Assembly (NCBI RefSeq): GCF_965638725.1
Contig: NC_134974.1
Coordinates: 124,001 to 188,000 of the forward strand
Source of the DNA: Aptenodytes patagonicus
Taxonomy: Eukaryota > Chordata > Aves > Sphenisciformes > Spheniscidae
Length of the DNA: 64,000 nt
Direction: 5' to 3'
The translations under genes and the position numbers were made by a program. Shown piece by piece: positions 43,265 to 55,278 of the stretch (the stretch's first letter is position 1; each line of letters begins with the position of its first letter). The notes beneath the pieces are model-generated. The model ran no database searches and was not told where the DNA came from. It was given only the letters and a program-made list of their open reading frames with translations.

Positions 43265-46200
43265 ATGACAAACCTGGAAGCGCTGATCACCAACATTGAG
43301 CTCTGCAGCAAGGCTGACGGCTACAGCACTGTCACGTTTCCCACCCTCAAGAAGCTTTCCGTCAATGGTAAGGCCTTTGGGAGCTCTCTGACGAGCATCA
43401 CTGCAGACAAGATGAACGGCATGAATCGTTGTGGGAAGTGGGGTTCGTCCCTGCGGGGGAGGCCCCTACGGACACCCTGAGCTCCGCAGAGTCCGGTGCA
43501 CGCAGCATCCCTCCCCTTGCCATGATGGAAGTCCCATGGATGGGTTTCCCTCAGCAGCGGGTCACACTCAGGGATCTGGCTCTGAAGGGAAAGATGTCCT
43601 GCTGGAAGAAGGCTGCGGCCAGACAGATTCGCCCCGTGTCACAGGTGGATTTATCCTGTGAAGCGTGTTGGAGCGCACTCGCATCTGCCATCTCCTTGTC
43701 TACAGATGTGCTGACGGGCTGTGAGCTGGCTGACGTAGAGCTTGACGTGTCTTTCCCTTGCTTTCCAGATGTCGCTACTATTTGGAGCAGTGTGTCGAAG
43801 CATGTTCGGCAACAGCTCCTGCAGATAAAGGTGGGATCCTACCCTACCTCTCCCCTCGCCCAGATGGCTTCAGGGGTCCCAGCAGCCCTGTGCCAGCAAG
43901 TGCTGTTCTTCCCAGAACTGCGTGGCGATTTACAGATTTGCCACAAATGTGCCAAAGACCAGCTTCTCCGTAAATTGAGAGACATAAAATATTTTTTAAA
44001 AAAAAAGTAACATAAAAAATATATTTTGTAGATATGCAATATATAAATGCAGAAATAAAAATCTGGTTGAGGTGTGCAAAAGTGTTCTGCGCCAGGAGTT
44101 GGCAGGGCACAAGGCACCCCCCTTGCAAGCTCTCACAAGTCCTCACTCTGTTTTTCAACCTACAAATGCTTGCCCTTCTTTTATTTTTCCAGCCTCAGGC
44201 TGTCAGTGTACAAGGACTGGGGACATTTCATATTCAAAAATGGCTCTCTTTTGAAAATGACGAGGTGGTCACGTTTCGGAGACCTCTGTTTTCACTGTCC
44301 AGGACTGTTGCACAGATCCGTGAGCTGCGACGTGCTTTTGTACCTGTTCCTGGTAAGAAAAGCAATTCAAGTCTTTGTTTTCCCCTGCGTCCATATATTT
44401 GGGGCTTATGCTGGTTGCTGTTCAGAAGCAATGATGGACACGTCAGAGGCCTTCAGAAGGCCCCGAGAACAACCTTTGTGGGATGACGCAAACAGCCCAC
44501 CAAGTAGCAACGCCTAGAAAGGGGCCATTTCTTTTGGACTAGTTTTTATTAAGGCTGTACAAAGTTAGACCATCTCTCCATGATCTGCTTTAGCAACTGG
44601 CTTCGTGCCAGCCACATTTCTTGATTTGCAGGATGCCTGCTGGCTGATGGTCGTTTATTGGAACTGTTTACCATAAAGCTGTTGAGATGATGCCGATATT
44701 TTGTTCTTGCACCGCACCGGACCTTGTTGAGGCAAATGCCCACAGGCCCTTAGAGCTACTTTTATGCAGAAAAGTGGGCCAAAGTCAGCTGTAGAGAGCT
44801 TTGAATGAGAGATGGAAATGATAGCTAGCACAGAAACCTGCCGATGGCCAGATTCGCTGCCATTTCTGACCATTGCTGCCGTGGCTGTATCTGCAGTGTG
44901 CCATCGATGGGGCCTTGGGCAGCACTAAGAGCTTGGTGGTTTATTTGTGTTTATATCCAAGTCTCCCCAGACCAGGACTGCGCTACGTGTGGGCTCAGCT
45001 CCATGGCCCGGCACCCTCCGCTCTTCCCACGGGAACCAGCCCCATTCTTCCCACCTTTGTCCTGCCTTCCTGCACAGTGTAGACACAGATGGCCGAGGTC
45101 CTTGGACACAGATGGCCGAGGTCCTTGGTTCCTGTTTCCGTTTAGGGAATCATGGCTGCGGCTTCGCACATCTGTTAATGGAGTGATTTGACCTTAACTT
45201 GAGGAGGGGCCTACATCAGTCCCTTTAAGGAGCTGTACCAGGTGGTTAGACCAGACAGTGCTATAGCAATGTATTTCACCTGAGAGTTACTGGCACTTTA
45301 TTTGCTCTACTGCTGCCTGAGTTACAGTCTTCCTACTCTTTTCCAGACAAGATAAAGAAAGTGCCAGTGAGCTACAAGAACATCCACTCGGACGTCCCCT
45401 ATTCTGAGGAAGTCGTGCAGAACTGTATGCAGGAGACCCTGAACTTTTTCTACTTCATCCTAAAAAACAGACAAGACACGGACTTAATTTTAAAGGATGT
45501 TGGCACTCTTGCTATCCGGGGAACGGAAGTGACAATGGCATTTTGCGAAGACTTTTTACTAAGCCTCAACAAGTCCACATACGTGGTAGAGAAGCTGCTC
45601 ACTGTAAGTTCATTGTTTTTCCAGTGCTACTTAGACTGGGTTTGACATCCCATCAAAGGACTGGGGGACTGAGCCCTGCTGGCCAGCTGTAACCTGCTGG
45701 GTCACTTGGGCTAGGCATGGTCTGTAGCAGTGGAAGCTTTCTGTACTTTCTTTCTTTTATTTGCTGTGGCTCAAGGGTGCTGGGAAGGTATGCAGTACTA
45801 CTTTTGCTGGGCAAGGGAAAGCCCTAGAAGGGCCTTGCCATAAATAGGAAAAAGGCCAAAGCAATGGCAGGGGTGATGATGTTCACTCCACGCTCTGGAC
45901 ACGAGGCTGAGGTGCAGAGACACCAAGGCCTCCCTGAGACCAGCCCCTCGTGGCTACTGGCACGCTACTGGTGTAGTTCTCCTGGCCTGAGGGAAGAGAA
46001 GGAGCCAGTGGCTGGGTTCCTCCACGCTGCAGAGGCATGCAGACTCTTTGGAAGTCTTTGGAAGGATTCGGGGGATAAAACCAGCTCGGAACCATTTGCT
46101 CTTGGTTCAGCAATAGTTAAAGCAAGCCATCTCACTGCAACCAGCAGCCAGGAACCCAGGCTCGTAATGGGCCTTCCCTTGTGTTTGCCTCCATTGGCTT

Positions 46201-47237
46201 CTTCCGTGGTAAACAAGGAGTCTCCTGCCTGACGCCGTCAACTCTTGTCCTTGCAAAAAGGCTGGCGGCGTTCCTCGCCCTAGCAGATGGTATGCTGTGC
46301 AGCTTGTTTTAGGCAAGGGGGCTGAAGCACTTGGCCAGAAGCTTGCTGAGAGGCCGCTAATTCTTGGAGCTATGGAAAGGCTGTTGTGAGCATTTCCCTG
46401 GAGTCACGTCAGGTGTTTCTGTTCTTGTTGCAGAAGAAATGGGTCATATCGGACAAAGAAGTTGCTCTCTTTCCGAGCCGTTTTGGCCGTGTCTACCAGC
46501 TTCCACAGTGAGTATATTTGTTTCTGCAGCCCTTGTCTGACCAAACGCAAACGTGCTCAGCTCATGTTTGGTAGCACTCTGTCAAATTACTGGTTTGCAG
46601 TTAATTTCATCCTTGTTTTCACTTAATCTGGAGTTATGCACCCTCTGTTACTGACTGTGGTTTGCATTTTACCATTTCTCCCATCGGAGGGAACTGGTTT
46701 GCTAGGCAGAGGAATTTAGGCAACCCTACTAACGTTTCATCTGCTCATTCTCTTTCCATTGGTAGGGACTGCCCAAACATTTAACAGAAATAAGATCCTA
46801 GTATTTCCATTGTTTTGAATGTAACATGGAAAGGTTCTCTTAGAGGGTGGATCAAAGACCAGATGCATGCAAGTCCTCGGTGATGTTTCCGTGCCTTCTG
46901 TGAAACTCACGTGAATGGAAGTATCTCCAAAACACCTTCTTGGGTCAAGATGGCACAGGAGGACTGAGGCAAAAAAACAAAACCTCTGTCTAGCGAGGGG
47001 CTACTGAGCCGTTCCTGAGGCCAGCACTGCTCTGTGGTTCCCTTAATGACCTAGGATGTGGGGTTGACTCTGTAGAGATACCTTGACAGTCATCTGGCAA
47101 AGAAGCCCTTTTCTCAGAATGGTGCCTTCTTCCTATTTCCAGGTTTGAGATTAGGGCAGTGCCTCGAAGAGCTTCTCTCACAGACAAAGAGATACTTGCA
47201 GAATTCGAGAGCGGTTTGAGCAGCATGGGAATAAGAG
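43265..47237 (+). CDS. Composite gene, 5' half: tandem HU-CCDC81 domains (exons 1-6)
   Basis: Exons: 43265-43367, 43769-43830, 44193-44352, 45347-45603, 46434-46507 and 47143-47237. The first HU domain (about residues 25-108) carries NDVATIWSSVSKHVRQQLL, the GLGTFHIQ beta-arm piece (compare GFGTF/AFGTF in CCDC81) and FRRPLFSLS. The second (about 109-194) runs from KKVPVSYKNIHSDVPYSEEV through ETLNFFYFILKNR and the LKDVGTLAIRGTEVTMAFCE strand pair. Exon 6 ends with KEILAEFESGLSSMGIR. Each exon boundary falls at the position expected for the family. The bird lineage is known to carry many CCDC81-like copies, which fits a paralogue here. Exon 6 ends in phase 1, exactly what the next exon (48112) needs. 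Confidence 0.85.
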
Positions 47238-50200
47238 GTAACGTTAGTGAGTGATTCCTGGCAGAGGTCTGTGCCTTTGCCTGTCTTCATTACTGGTGGG
47301 TGTTTAGGGACCAGGCTACAACAGATGCCTGGGATGGTAGAGACACCCTGTGTGCCTCTGTTTACCCCTCCTGGTAATCTCAAGTGCCTCGTTTTGGAGC
47401 GGGATCCCAGGAAGGCTCAGCACCACCAACTGCAGTTGATGGTGCTGAAGTACTTTTTGCCCCTGCACTCCATGCCCTGGAGTATACCTCTTCCATTTTA
47501 GGAGTTTGTGCAGGAGGGAGTAAATGTTTGGGGAAGTCCGTCAGCACTGTGAATCACAAACTCTGCCTTGAGTTGTGGGAGACGGGAGGGTTGGCCTATC
47601 TCTCGGAATCACCGCGGCGTGACTCGATGAGAAAAATCACGTAGACAACAACTGTGCAAAGGTTGCTAAGCTGTGCCGAGACCTCACTTCTCTTTTAAAG
47701 CTGGGAAGTCTAGCTCCTCGACCTTAATTCCTCAGGAACATCAGAGCTACAATGTGTTTGAGTTGAATGCGCCATTATAGCAAATTTTTGTATACTGAAC
47801 ACATATGCAACGCCAAGAAATTGTTCCCCCAAAAGAGACTGTTAAGCGCCAAGATCTGTCTCGCCCTGAAAGCTGCTGTGCAGAGGAAGGACTAGCCACA
47901 GCAGGAGAAAACTCACACCGAAGAGAATAATGTGGCTATCGAGGGTTGAACAGGATCGAGGGCTGGTGCCAGGAAGGGCTTAAGGTTTCCCTCCGAGAAA
48001 ACAGGTCTCAGAAGGAATCCCACTGAGGCCTCAAACAGCTTCTAACATTGCAGAGCAGATCTGTGCCTCCTCCTGCCTGTTGTGAGAGGTTTTCTCCTTT
48101 CATGCTTGCAGCGGCTGTTCATCGCACGTTATGCCTTCTGCGAAGGGGCCTTCCTCGAGACCACTTAGCCAGAGCTGAGATGGAGGAAGAAGCAGAGGAG
48201 AAAATGGAGGGAAAAGGGCCTCATGGCAGGTGAGACTCTGAAAGGACTCGATTAGAGTGGCCTTGTGCTCTAGCGCTTGTGCGGCATGTTTTATAGGCTC
48301 ATACAATAATGGAGGTTGGAAGGGCTCTCGGGAGGTCCTAGTCCAACCAGCTGCTCCAAGCAGAGTCAGCTGAGGTCAGACCAGATTGCTCAGGACTTTA
48401 TCCAGTCTTGTCTTCAAAGCCTTCAGGAACGGAGACTGCCCGAGCTCTCTGAGAAACCTGTTCCCCCGTTTCCTTTGGACCCAGTGTTTGTATTTAACTC
48501 AGAAGGGCTGTTAACACACGTCACCACACAGTCCCACAGTATTTGGGACTGCTTTGCAGTGGTCAGTGTAATGGCCAGGAGGGGGATACCAGTATCTCCA
48601 GGTGCCTGTCATTGCACAGAATGCAAATATTCTCGTCGTTCCATCAAGAGGGCCGCATCAGGCTGCGTGTCCCGGAGCCCTCCTTATGGAAAAAGCTCAT
48701 CTCCTTGATTTCCTTGGCGGCACATCTGAGCGTTCAGCTCAGGGTTATCCCTGTCTCTGTGGAGGGGAAGACAACTGGGTGAAGAGAGCTTGCTCTGCTG
48801 CCGAAGCGGGTGAGCAGCGTGAGCACAGGATGGAGAAGAAACTCTTCCTGCACTCATACCAACTCACCCCCTGGTGTGTCTTTTCAGACTGTTGCCACAA
48901 AGTGCAGGCACAGAAGGAAGGCAGCACGAAGAAACTCCTTCTGAGAGCCCTGAATTGCCATTGCCTACTTCTGAAGAACACGGGCAGACGGGACAGGTAC
49001 GTAACATGGATTGAGGCAATTGTTGTGTCACCTGATTGTAGAAAATCAAGTGGGGATATCTTAGGAGAAATAGGTACATAAAAAAATACGCAGATACCGA
49101 TTCTGAGTAGGTCTCTTACTGTGGCTCATTTTCCCATTCAATTACCTATTTTGGGTATTGTTCATCTCAGAAAAGGAACTGTAGCCCTTTTCAAAAAGTA
49201 GCTCTTGGATGACTTAGTTCATTGGTCATAACAGAAGGGCCTTCTGGTTGCATCTTAAGAACTGTCTATCGACAGAAACTGGAAAAAAGGGAAGATGAGA
49301 GAGAGAAGAGCATTATTTAAAAAAAAAAAAAAAGACAGATGAGACTAACCACTGCTATTGCATTTCTGGGTTCCTGTAGAAAGGACAGCCTGTATTTGGG
49401 CTGAACAGTAGAAGAAAACTGGAGGCATCCATGGCCAAAAGGCAGGAGAAAGAAGAGAACAGAAAAGCAGGAAGGGTCACCTTGCCAAAATTGCCTCAAC
49501 AGCAAGCGGGGAGAGAAAGCGACAAGGTGTGGAGGGCCCAGGTATGGGAGTATCAACAGAGCAGCCTTTTTCTGGTTTGGGTGGCACTGAGTTTGGAAGG
49601 TCTCCAAGTCCCAGCAGCATCGTTCCCTCCAAAGAGCAGGGTGGGTGGCTGTGGTTTTGATTCTCGCCTGCTCACTGCTGTGAGGGAGGAACTGCTGGTA
49701 GAGGCCAAGGGGCAAAACGAGCAGCCGGCCAGGGTGAGGTCATCGGTGGGCCTGCTCCGTCCCTGGAAAGGAGGCCACCTCAGCCCAGGCGCCGGCTCTG
49801 GAGCTCGAGCAGGAGCTCTCCCAGTCACGTGGCTTGAGCCAGCTCCAGCTGGTAGCAGGGAGGGGGAGAGCTGTCTCTCCGAGTAGCATGGAGAGCACTC
49901 TGGCCGTTCTTCATAAACAAAATGGCCGACATGTTATTTCAGCTGCTCCTTGGTGGCAGGGAGCCAGCATTTTGTGCAATGGCAGGACCTACCTGTTTTC
50001 GTGCCGCTCTATGGTTTGCTGATGGCCCTGTCTCCACCCCTCCCGGTTCAGACAGAAGCACGTCAGAAGCAGAGGCCCCTGCCCACTACGTGCACGGAGG
50101 CCGCCACTTTTGACCACGTCCTGCTATGCTTGTTTCCATACTGTCCTGTGATGGGCTTGCTGCTGGTTTTGGAAACCACCATACCCACCTGACCCCAACT

Positions 50201-53200
50201 CTCGATTCTGCAAGAAGCGCATCTGTTGTGGCGTAAAGTACCAGCGTGAGCAGCGAGGATGTGGTCAAGGGTTTGACTAATGCCAGGCCAGAAGTGGCCT
50301 TGGAGCATGGTTTCCAATGACACCGTTGGAGAAATATGTATCAACTTTTGCCTTTAAACCGAAAGCAAGTAGGTGTGGGCCATCCAAATCCAGGCGTCAC
50401 ATTATTTTTGCTCCACCTGTGGCAAGACCAGCTTCTCCCTTTTTGAAACCAACTTGGGCCACAGATTTCTGTCATTTGTCTGTCTTGCAGCTGCCCCAGG
50501 AGGAAGAAGATAGCCTCAGCTCCCCAGAGACCACCTCTGATACAGAAGAGGGTCTACAAACAATGGAGGCTTGGATTCAGGCGAGGAGGCAGTTTCGAAC
50601 TGAGCTGGAAAGCTTAGGGGACATTGAAAAATGGCTGACTCAAAAACCTTCCCTCAGCTATCAAGAAAAAAGATGCTGGCAAAGAATAAAGGCACAGAGA
50701 GCAGACAGGAAGGCTGCTGTCAAATCAGCCGTGACCGACAGCCCGGACGTAAGTAGGGAAGTGCATGGGAAATAGCGTTTGCTGTGAAATCAGTAGAGCA
50801 ACACTGCTTTACCCCAGCTGATGCCACATTGACGGGCATGGTGATCCTGAATAATAGTGATCTCAGGGTATTTTCTAATCCTTTTCAGCACTCACCACCA
50901 AAGAGCAGGCAGCCCAGGAAGAAGGGTATCGTTCCCCTTGTTTGTGCACCATACCCCCAGGCTCTTGTCACGCTACATAACCTCCTGCAAAAACAAAAGC
51001 TGAGGATGGTGGACGTATTCAAGAAGGCTGGTATGGACAGGAGGAAGATCACGAGAGCAGACTTCATCAGAGTCATCAAGGAGGTACGTAGGGAACAGAA
51101 AAATAATGAGCAGCTGCAACTCTGCCCTATTTTCCTGCGTGCCAACCCAGAGCAAATGGAAGAGCTTCAGCAAGGGGCTTTTTCGCTTGCCTTACTCTCA
51201 GAGAATGGCTCCCACAGCCTGTGAAAAGCTGAAGGGCAAAGGGAAGGGAAAGCTGCAGAGATGCACCTAGAGTGAGTCCTAGGAGGGACTGAAGAAGCCC
51301 ATTGCCTCACAGACTTGGAAGACAGTCACTGCTCAGTAACGGGGCTGTCAGGATCCTGCTGTAGACCCTGAACTGGCATCGAGTTTCCCAGTGTTGATAC
51401 TTGGTCCTTCCCCAGCCAGGCTCCTACCTCTCCCCACTGCACACTGCCTTTCAGTACGTTTGCACAGCACAGCTCACACTGGGCCTCACTTTCCACAGGC
51501 CACAGCATTACAGAGCTGTGAAGAGCACATTCAGGTTTATTACAGTTTAGGAGTTCAGATGTTCACTGATATTCTAGTCCAAGCCAAAATATCTTCCTGA
51601 AACCCAGAGGGCTGGGAAGTTTGGCACAGTAAAAGCCGAGAGCTCTGCAGGGGGCAGCAGGAGTCAAGTTGTGAATGCTGGATAAACCCAAGGAAACCTC
51701 AGCAGGTTGCCTTTGTGTCATGCTTCCCTGCAAAAGCATCTGGAACAACAGCAAAGCTCGCCCCTCCCACTCTGGGGCAAACCTTGATCTTTTGGTGATC
51801 CCACTGTCATTTTCTGTTTTGGTTGCCAGACCAAAGTTCCCATCAGCGACAAGGACCTGGAAGACGTGGTCATCTTCCTGACTTCCTCAAAACCGGGGAA
51901 TTTTATAAGCCCTGAAGATCTGATTGGCTGTCAAAAGCAGTGGCTGGAAATGAGGAAAGGACAATCCCAGGAGACCAAAACAGGTGAGAGGAGAGCGCTG
52001 GGTTGGGAAAGCATCTCTAGACAGACAGGAAATGCCAATGTGGGTCCAGAAGATGGCTTCTTGAGACCACTGTCCTAGAGCAAAGTGGCCAGAAGGAGAC
52101 TTCTAGGGAAAAGCTGAAGGATCTGTGGGATGTGCAATACCATAGTCAGCCCAATTGCAGGAGACAGGTTATCCAATCTTTCAGGTTGGGAGCAAAGTCC
52201 AAACCCTGTGGTTTAACATCCTGGACTGGATTTTGTTTGTTAGCATTCATCATCCAGCCCATCCAAAGCAGACCCTTTCTCCAGCTGTTGGTGGCAGCTG
52301 GAAAAGACCGATTCAGAAGACCTTACTCTTTAGTAAGCTCTGTTGGGAGTTCTAATCAGCACAACATGCCAAACCCCTGTGTCTTAAGCACGGATCAGAT
52401 GTTCCTCTCTGCTATGCTCTAACGTGGCTTCTCTGGGCTTTTTGTTTGTTTGTTTTTCAATCTATCCTAGGTGTAGAAGCTCAGTTCCAGAAAGACACCT
52501 GGAAAACTGCCACTTGCCCACCTTCTGCTGGGGACGCAGCCAGACAGATGAAGCCTCATGCTCCTACCAAGCCTGAAAGAAAGTTAATACACTTGGAAGT
52601 TCCACCAGTCAACACCGAGCCAGAACGACGACATCTGAGCTACGATGAAATGGAAGAGATTGGAAAACTCGTAAGAGAGAGGAGACGGTGGGAGAAGGTA
52701 TGGCGTATGTGGCACGATAACAAGCGCACCTGCGTGCCTTGGCGAATGTGGGGTGGTTTGGAGGACAGTGCAGCAGTAAAGGAAAGGGCAAGGGGTTATT
52801 GTGCGTATTAGCTTCTCAGTAGTCCCTTGACCACATGGTGCCTTGCAGCTGAGGTGCTACAAGCTGTCTCAAGCAATTTGTTTGGCTTCTGGACACTCTG
52901 GTGAGATAAACGCTTTTTCTGGGTAACTGGCAAGAAGAAGAAGGAGGAGAAGTTGAACCAGTTTCTGTGTCTGGGGACGGAGTCGTCTTCTGATCGTTTT
53001 GTCAGCCTATCCACCAGACTGTGATTTGTCCCTTAAGGTGCTGATAAGCACTTTGTCCTGTTCAGTTGTGGGGCTCAGTGCAAGACGGTCCAATGGAAAT
53101 ATAAAACAGTGACTCACTCATCTTGGGCTGGATGAACTCTGGCAGAATCCAGGGCTACCTCCTCTTGCCAGCATGCTGCCCCACAGTCACCGGCTACGGG

Positions 53201-55248
53201 GAGAGCCTCTGGCTCCCTGGCACAATCAGAAACAAGAAGGTGACTGCAAGACTTTTTTCACCTGAGGCACCTGTGCCCGGTGTGCTGCTCTTCTGCTAAG
53301 CCCTCCAGGGAGTACCTGTCTGAGGACCCAGCTCTGGATGGGAATTGCACTCCCAGAGGAGTGCCTGTCCCTGCGATCCCATTGCAGGGTGCTGACTCCT
53401 GTTTGCACATGCCTGAGGTGAATCCCTGCCTGTAGCTTCTCTGAAGGGAATGCAGCAACTCCAGGGCCTCAACCGAATGCTAATCGGGACCTGACCTTTA
53501 CTTGCAGAATAAAGACAGCCCAATAGAACGGAAAGAAAAGTGCCGGATGGTGAGATCTGGGGATGGCCCCGTTGATGAGCACTGCCTGCCGTCAACTGTA
53601 GAGGCTGACTTGGGAGAACTGGTTGACCGGTATCGCCAGAATGCCGTCATGAGCTATCTGAAGAGCTCCCAGCTGTGCAAAGACCGCAATGTTCACATCA
53701 CCGAGCCAACACTGCAGAGAGGTAAAGCAAAGACCAAGGGCCTGATGTGAATGCACTAAATCTGAAAGTTCATGTCTCTTCCCAAGCCCAGAAGCATTAC
53801 TCATGTCAGGGGGCGGTGCTGATGGAGCATGTTTGCAGCCCTCAGAGAGCCATGGCAGACGTTGCCGGTTAGGATCAGCAATATCAGCGGCAGGGCCAGA
53901 GCAGAGCTGAGATATCAAAGGGTGCTGCAGATCAGCCAGGGCCCTGTCCCATTGGCCCAGGGATGGTAGTCTGGTTCAACCAAGAGCGCAGCTCACGAAG
54001 CAAGTTCGTGGTGATGGGGCAGGTCCAAAGTCAAGCCGGGAAGTCAGACCATAGTCAGGATCAGCAGGTCCATAGCCAGGAACAGACATGGCTGTGGCTC
54101 AGCTGAAGACTGCTACGCCTACAGCAAATCACAGCTGAAATGGGGCTCCTGATCCCAGGGCAAGGCATGACTCTTTTCTCTGTGCACTTTGCCAACAGCC
54201 CTGCTGCATCCAGGAGACAAGATCATCAAGGAGGGAGAAGACGTAAGGAAGATCAGGCAGCCCGGAGGATACTACAGCACAGGACGTGCTGATGCTGCAT
54301 CACCTGGGAGCCAGGACGAGGAGGCGGAAAATAGGTTTGTTCAAAGAGGGCTTAAGATCAGCCCCCTCCTGCTGCCCCGCTGTGTATCACCCCGCTGTGC
54401 TCAGTCCCCATGGCGTCAGAGGCAGTATCGAGGTACTGGAGTGAACCATTAGGATGCTGCAAGGGAGCAGCGAGTGACAGGAAAGAGGCAGATCCTCTTC
54501 TCAGCTACACGGCAACTCTTGTGTTTTAGCCAAGTCATTGGGTTGCAGTGGTGGCGGTGAACAGTTTGTAGCACCTGGCAGGAGCCTTGCAGACTAGTTG
54601 GGACTAGCTCTGTGCTCTGAACTACAGAGGTGACAAAACTTCTCAGACCGACCCAATGCTTGTCTGAAATCCCCTCAGAGAATGTTTATTCTTGTGGAGG
54701 AAAGACAATCCTGAAGAGCCAAGCTTTGGATGGCTGGAGAAGCTTTTGGAGAGAAAAAAACGTTGCAAAGCAGAGCACAATCTTCTTTGTTTACCTCAGT
54801 TAAAGTGTTTAGATAGTACAGTGATGGGCAACATACCAGCTCTTAAGACAGCTTCACAAGCTGGCATTTCCAGTGTCAGTCACGTCTAATAAGAACCGAC
54901 ACGGTCTGCACAGGTCTGGCAGAGCTTCCCGGGGCCTGGAAGCCCAGATAGCTGGTTCCTGTCCGGCTCACTTTTGCCCTTACTAAGAGAAGCAGTGAAC
55001 TGCCCAGGATTTTATTTCTGTAAAGCATGCTGTTCTCTCTTATATTTTTTTCTTCCTTCCCTTTTTCCCCCCCTTTTTTTCACAGGCGTCTTCAGAGGAA
55101 TAAGATGCAAAAGTCAAACGACAATAACTTCTGGCCAGGTCATCTCCTGGACAAGCTATGCCTCTACTTTCCTGAAAAGCAGCATGACAGGGCACACGCC
55201 TTGTTCAGCTATGTTCATCCAACCAAGCCCGTCTACCGTGGCTTCTAA
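43265..55248 (+). CDS. Composite gene: CCDC81-type HU domains joined to an EFCAB12-like protein
   Basis: Sixteen exons with consensus splice sites and consistent phases give one open frame of 828 codons. Residues 1-250 are like the N-terminus of CCDC81 (two HU-fold domains, a centrosome/microtubule-linked family). Residues from about 400 to the end are like EFCAB12 (EF-hand calcium-binding domain protein 12). Residues 250-400 form a charged, Glu/Lys/Gln-rich linker. In mammals CCDC81 and EFCAB12 are separate genes on different chromosomes. I know of no described protein with both, but cannot search. Alternatives are two neighbouring genes whose phases agree by chance, or an EFCAB12-side protein whose HU-like N-terminus I do not remember. 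The start ATG (43265) fits the CCDC81 N-terminus. The two halves are described in the next two entries. Confidence 0.72.
45082..45127. repeat. Exact 23-bp tandem duplication
   Basis: GACACAGATGGCCGAGGTCC plus TTG occurs twice head to tail (45082-45104 and 45105-45127) with no mismatch, in intron 3 of the composite gene. Perfect identity points to a very recent slip or a polymorphic site. Confidence 0.9.
48112..55248 (+). CDS. Composite gene, 3' half: EFCAB12-like (exons 7-16)
   Basis: Exons: 48112-48229, 48888-48996, 49380-49541, 50491-50748, 50889-51083, 51830-51983, 52471-52697, 53508-53721, 54199-54334 and 55086-55248. The first three encode the low-complexity linker. EFCAB12-type signatures follow: ELESLGDIEKWL, the helix pair around VDVFKKAGMDRRKITRADFI and DKDLEDVVIFLTSS, then RRHLSYDEMEEIGKLVRERR, DEHCLPSTVEADLGELVD, HPGDKIIKEGEDVRKIRQPG plus GYY, and NNFWPGHLLDKLCLYFPEK near the stop. 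The EF-hand-like pair lacks the canonical DxDxDG loop, so calcium binding is doubtful. The last exon ends SYVHPTKPVYRGF-TAA. The role of EFCAB12 is not established; testis/cilium expression is typical of the family. Confidence 0.85.
48298..48475 (-). mobile_element. CR1 LINE 3'-end fragment in intron 7
   Basis: The plus strand reads as the reverse complement of a CR1 3' region: CATACAATAATGGAGGTTGG, then GTCCTAGTCCAACCAGCTGC and GACCAGATTGCTCAGGAC. The fragment is diverged and short, so an older insertion is likely. Its right limit is uncertain. Confidence 0.75.
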
Positions 55249-55278
55249 AGCCCTGACTGCAGCTAGCTCCTCAGCGAG

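Larger units (their letters stand above)
43368..55085 (+). other. Introns of the composite gene longer than 300 bp
   Basis: Introns over 300 bp are 43368-43768, 43831-44192, 44353-45346, 45604-46433, 46508-47142, 47238-48111, 48230-48887, 48997-49379, 49542-50490, 51084-51829, 51984-52470, 52698-53507, 53722-54198 and 54335-55085. Apart from the 23-bp tandem and the CR1 fragment listed, I saw no repeat, exon or RNA gene in them. A 48-codon A/K-rich frame at 49.3-49.9 kb is simply exon 9 read through. Confidence 0.5.
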
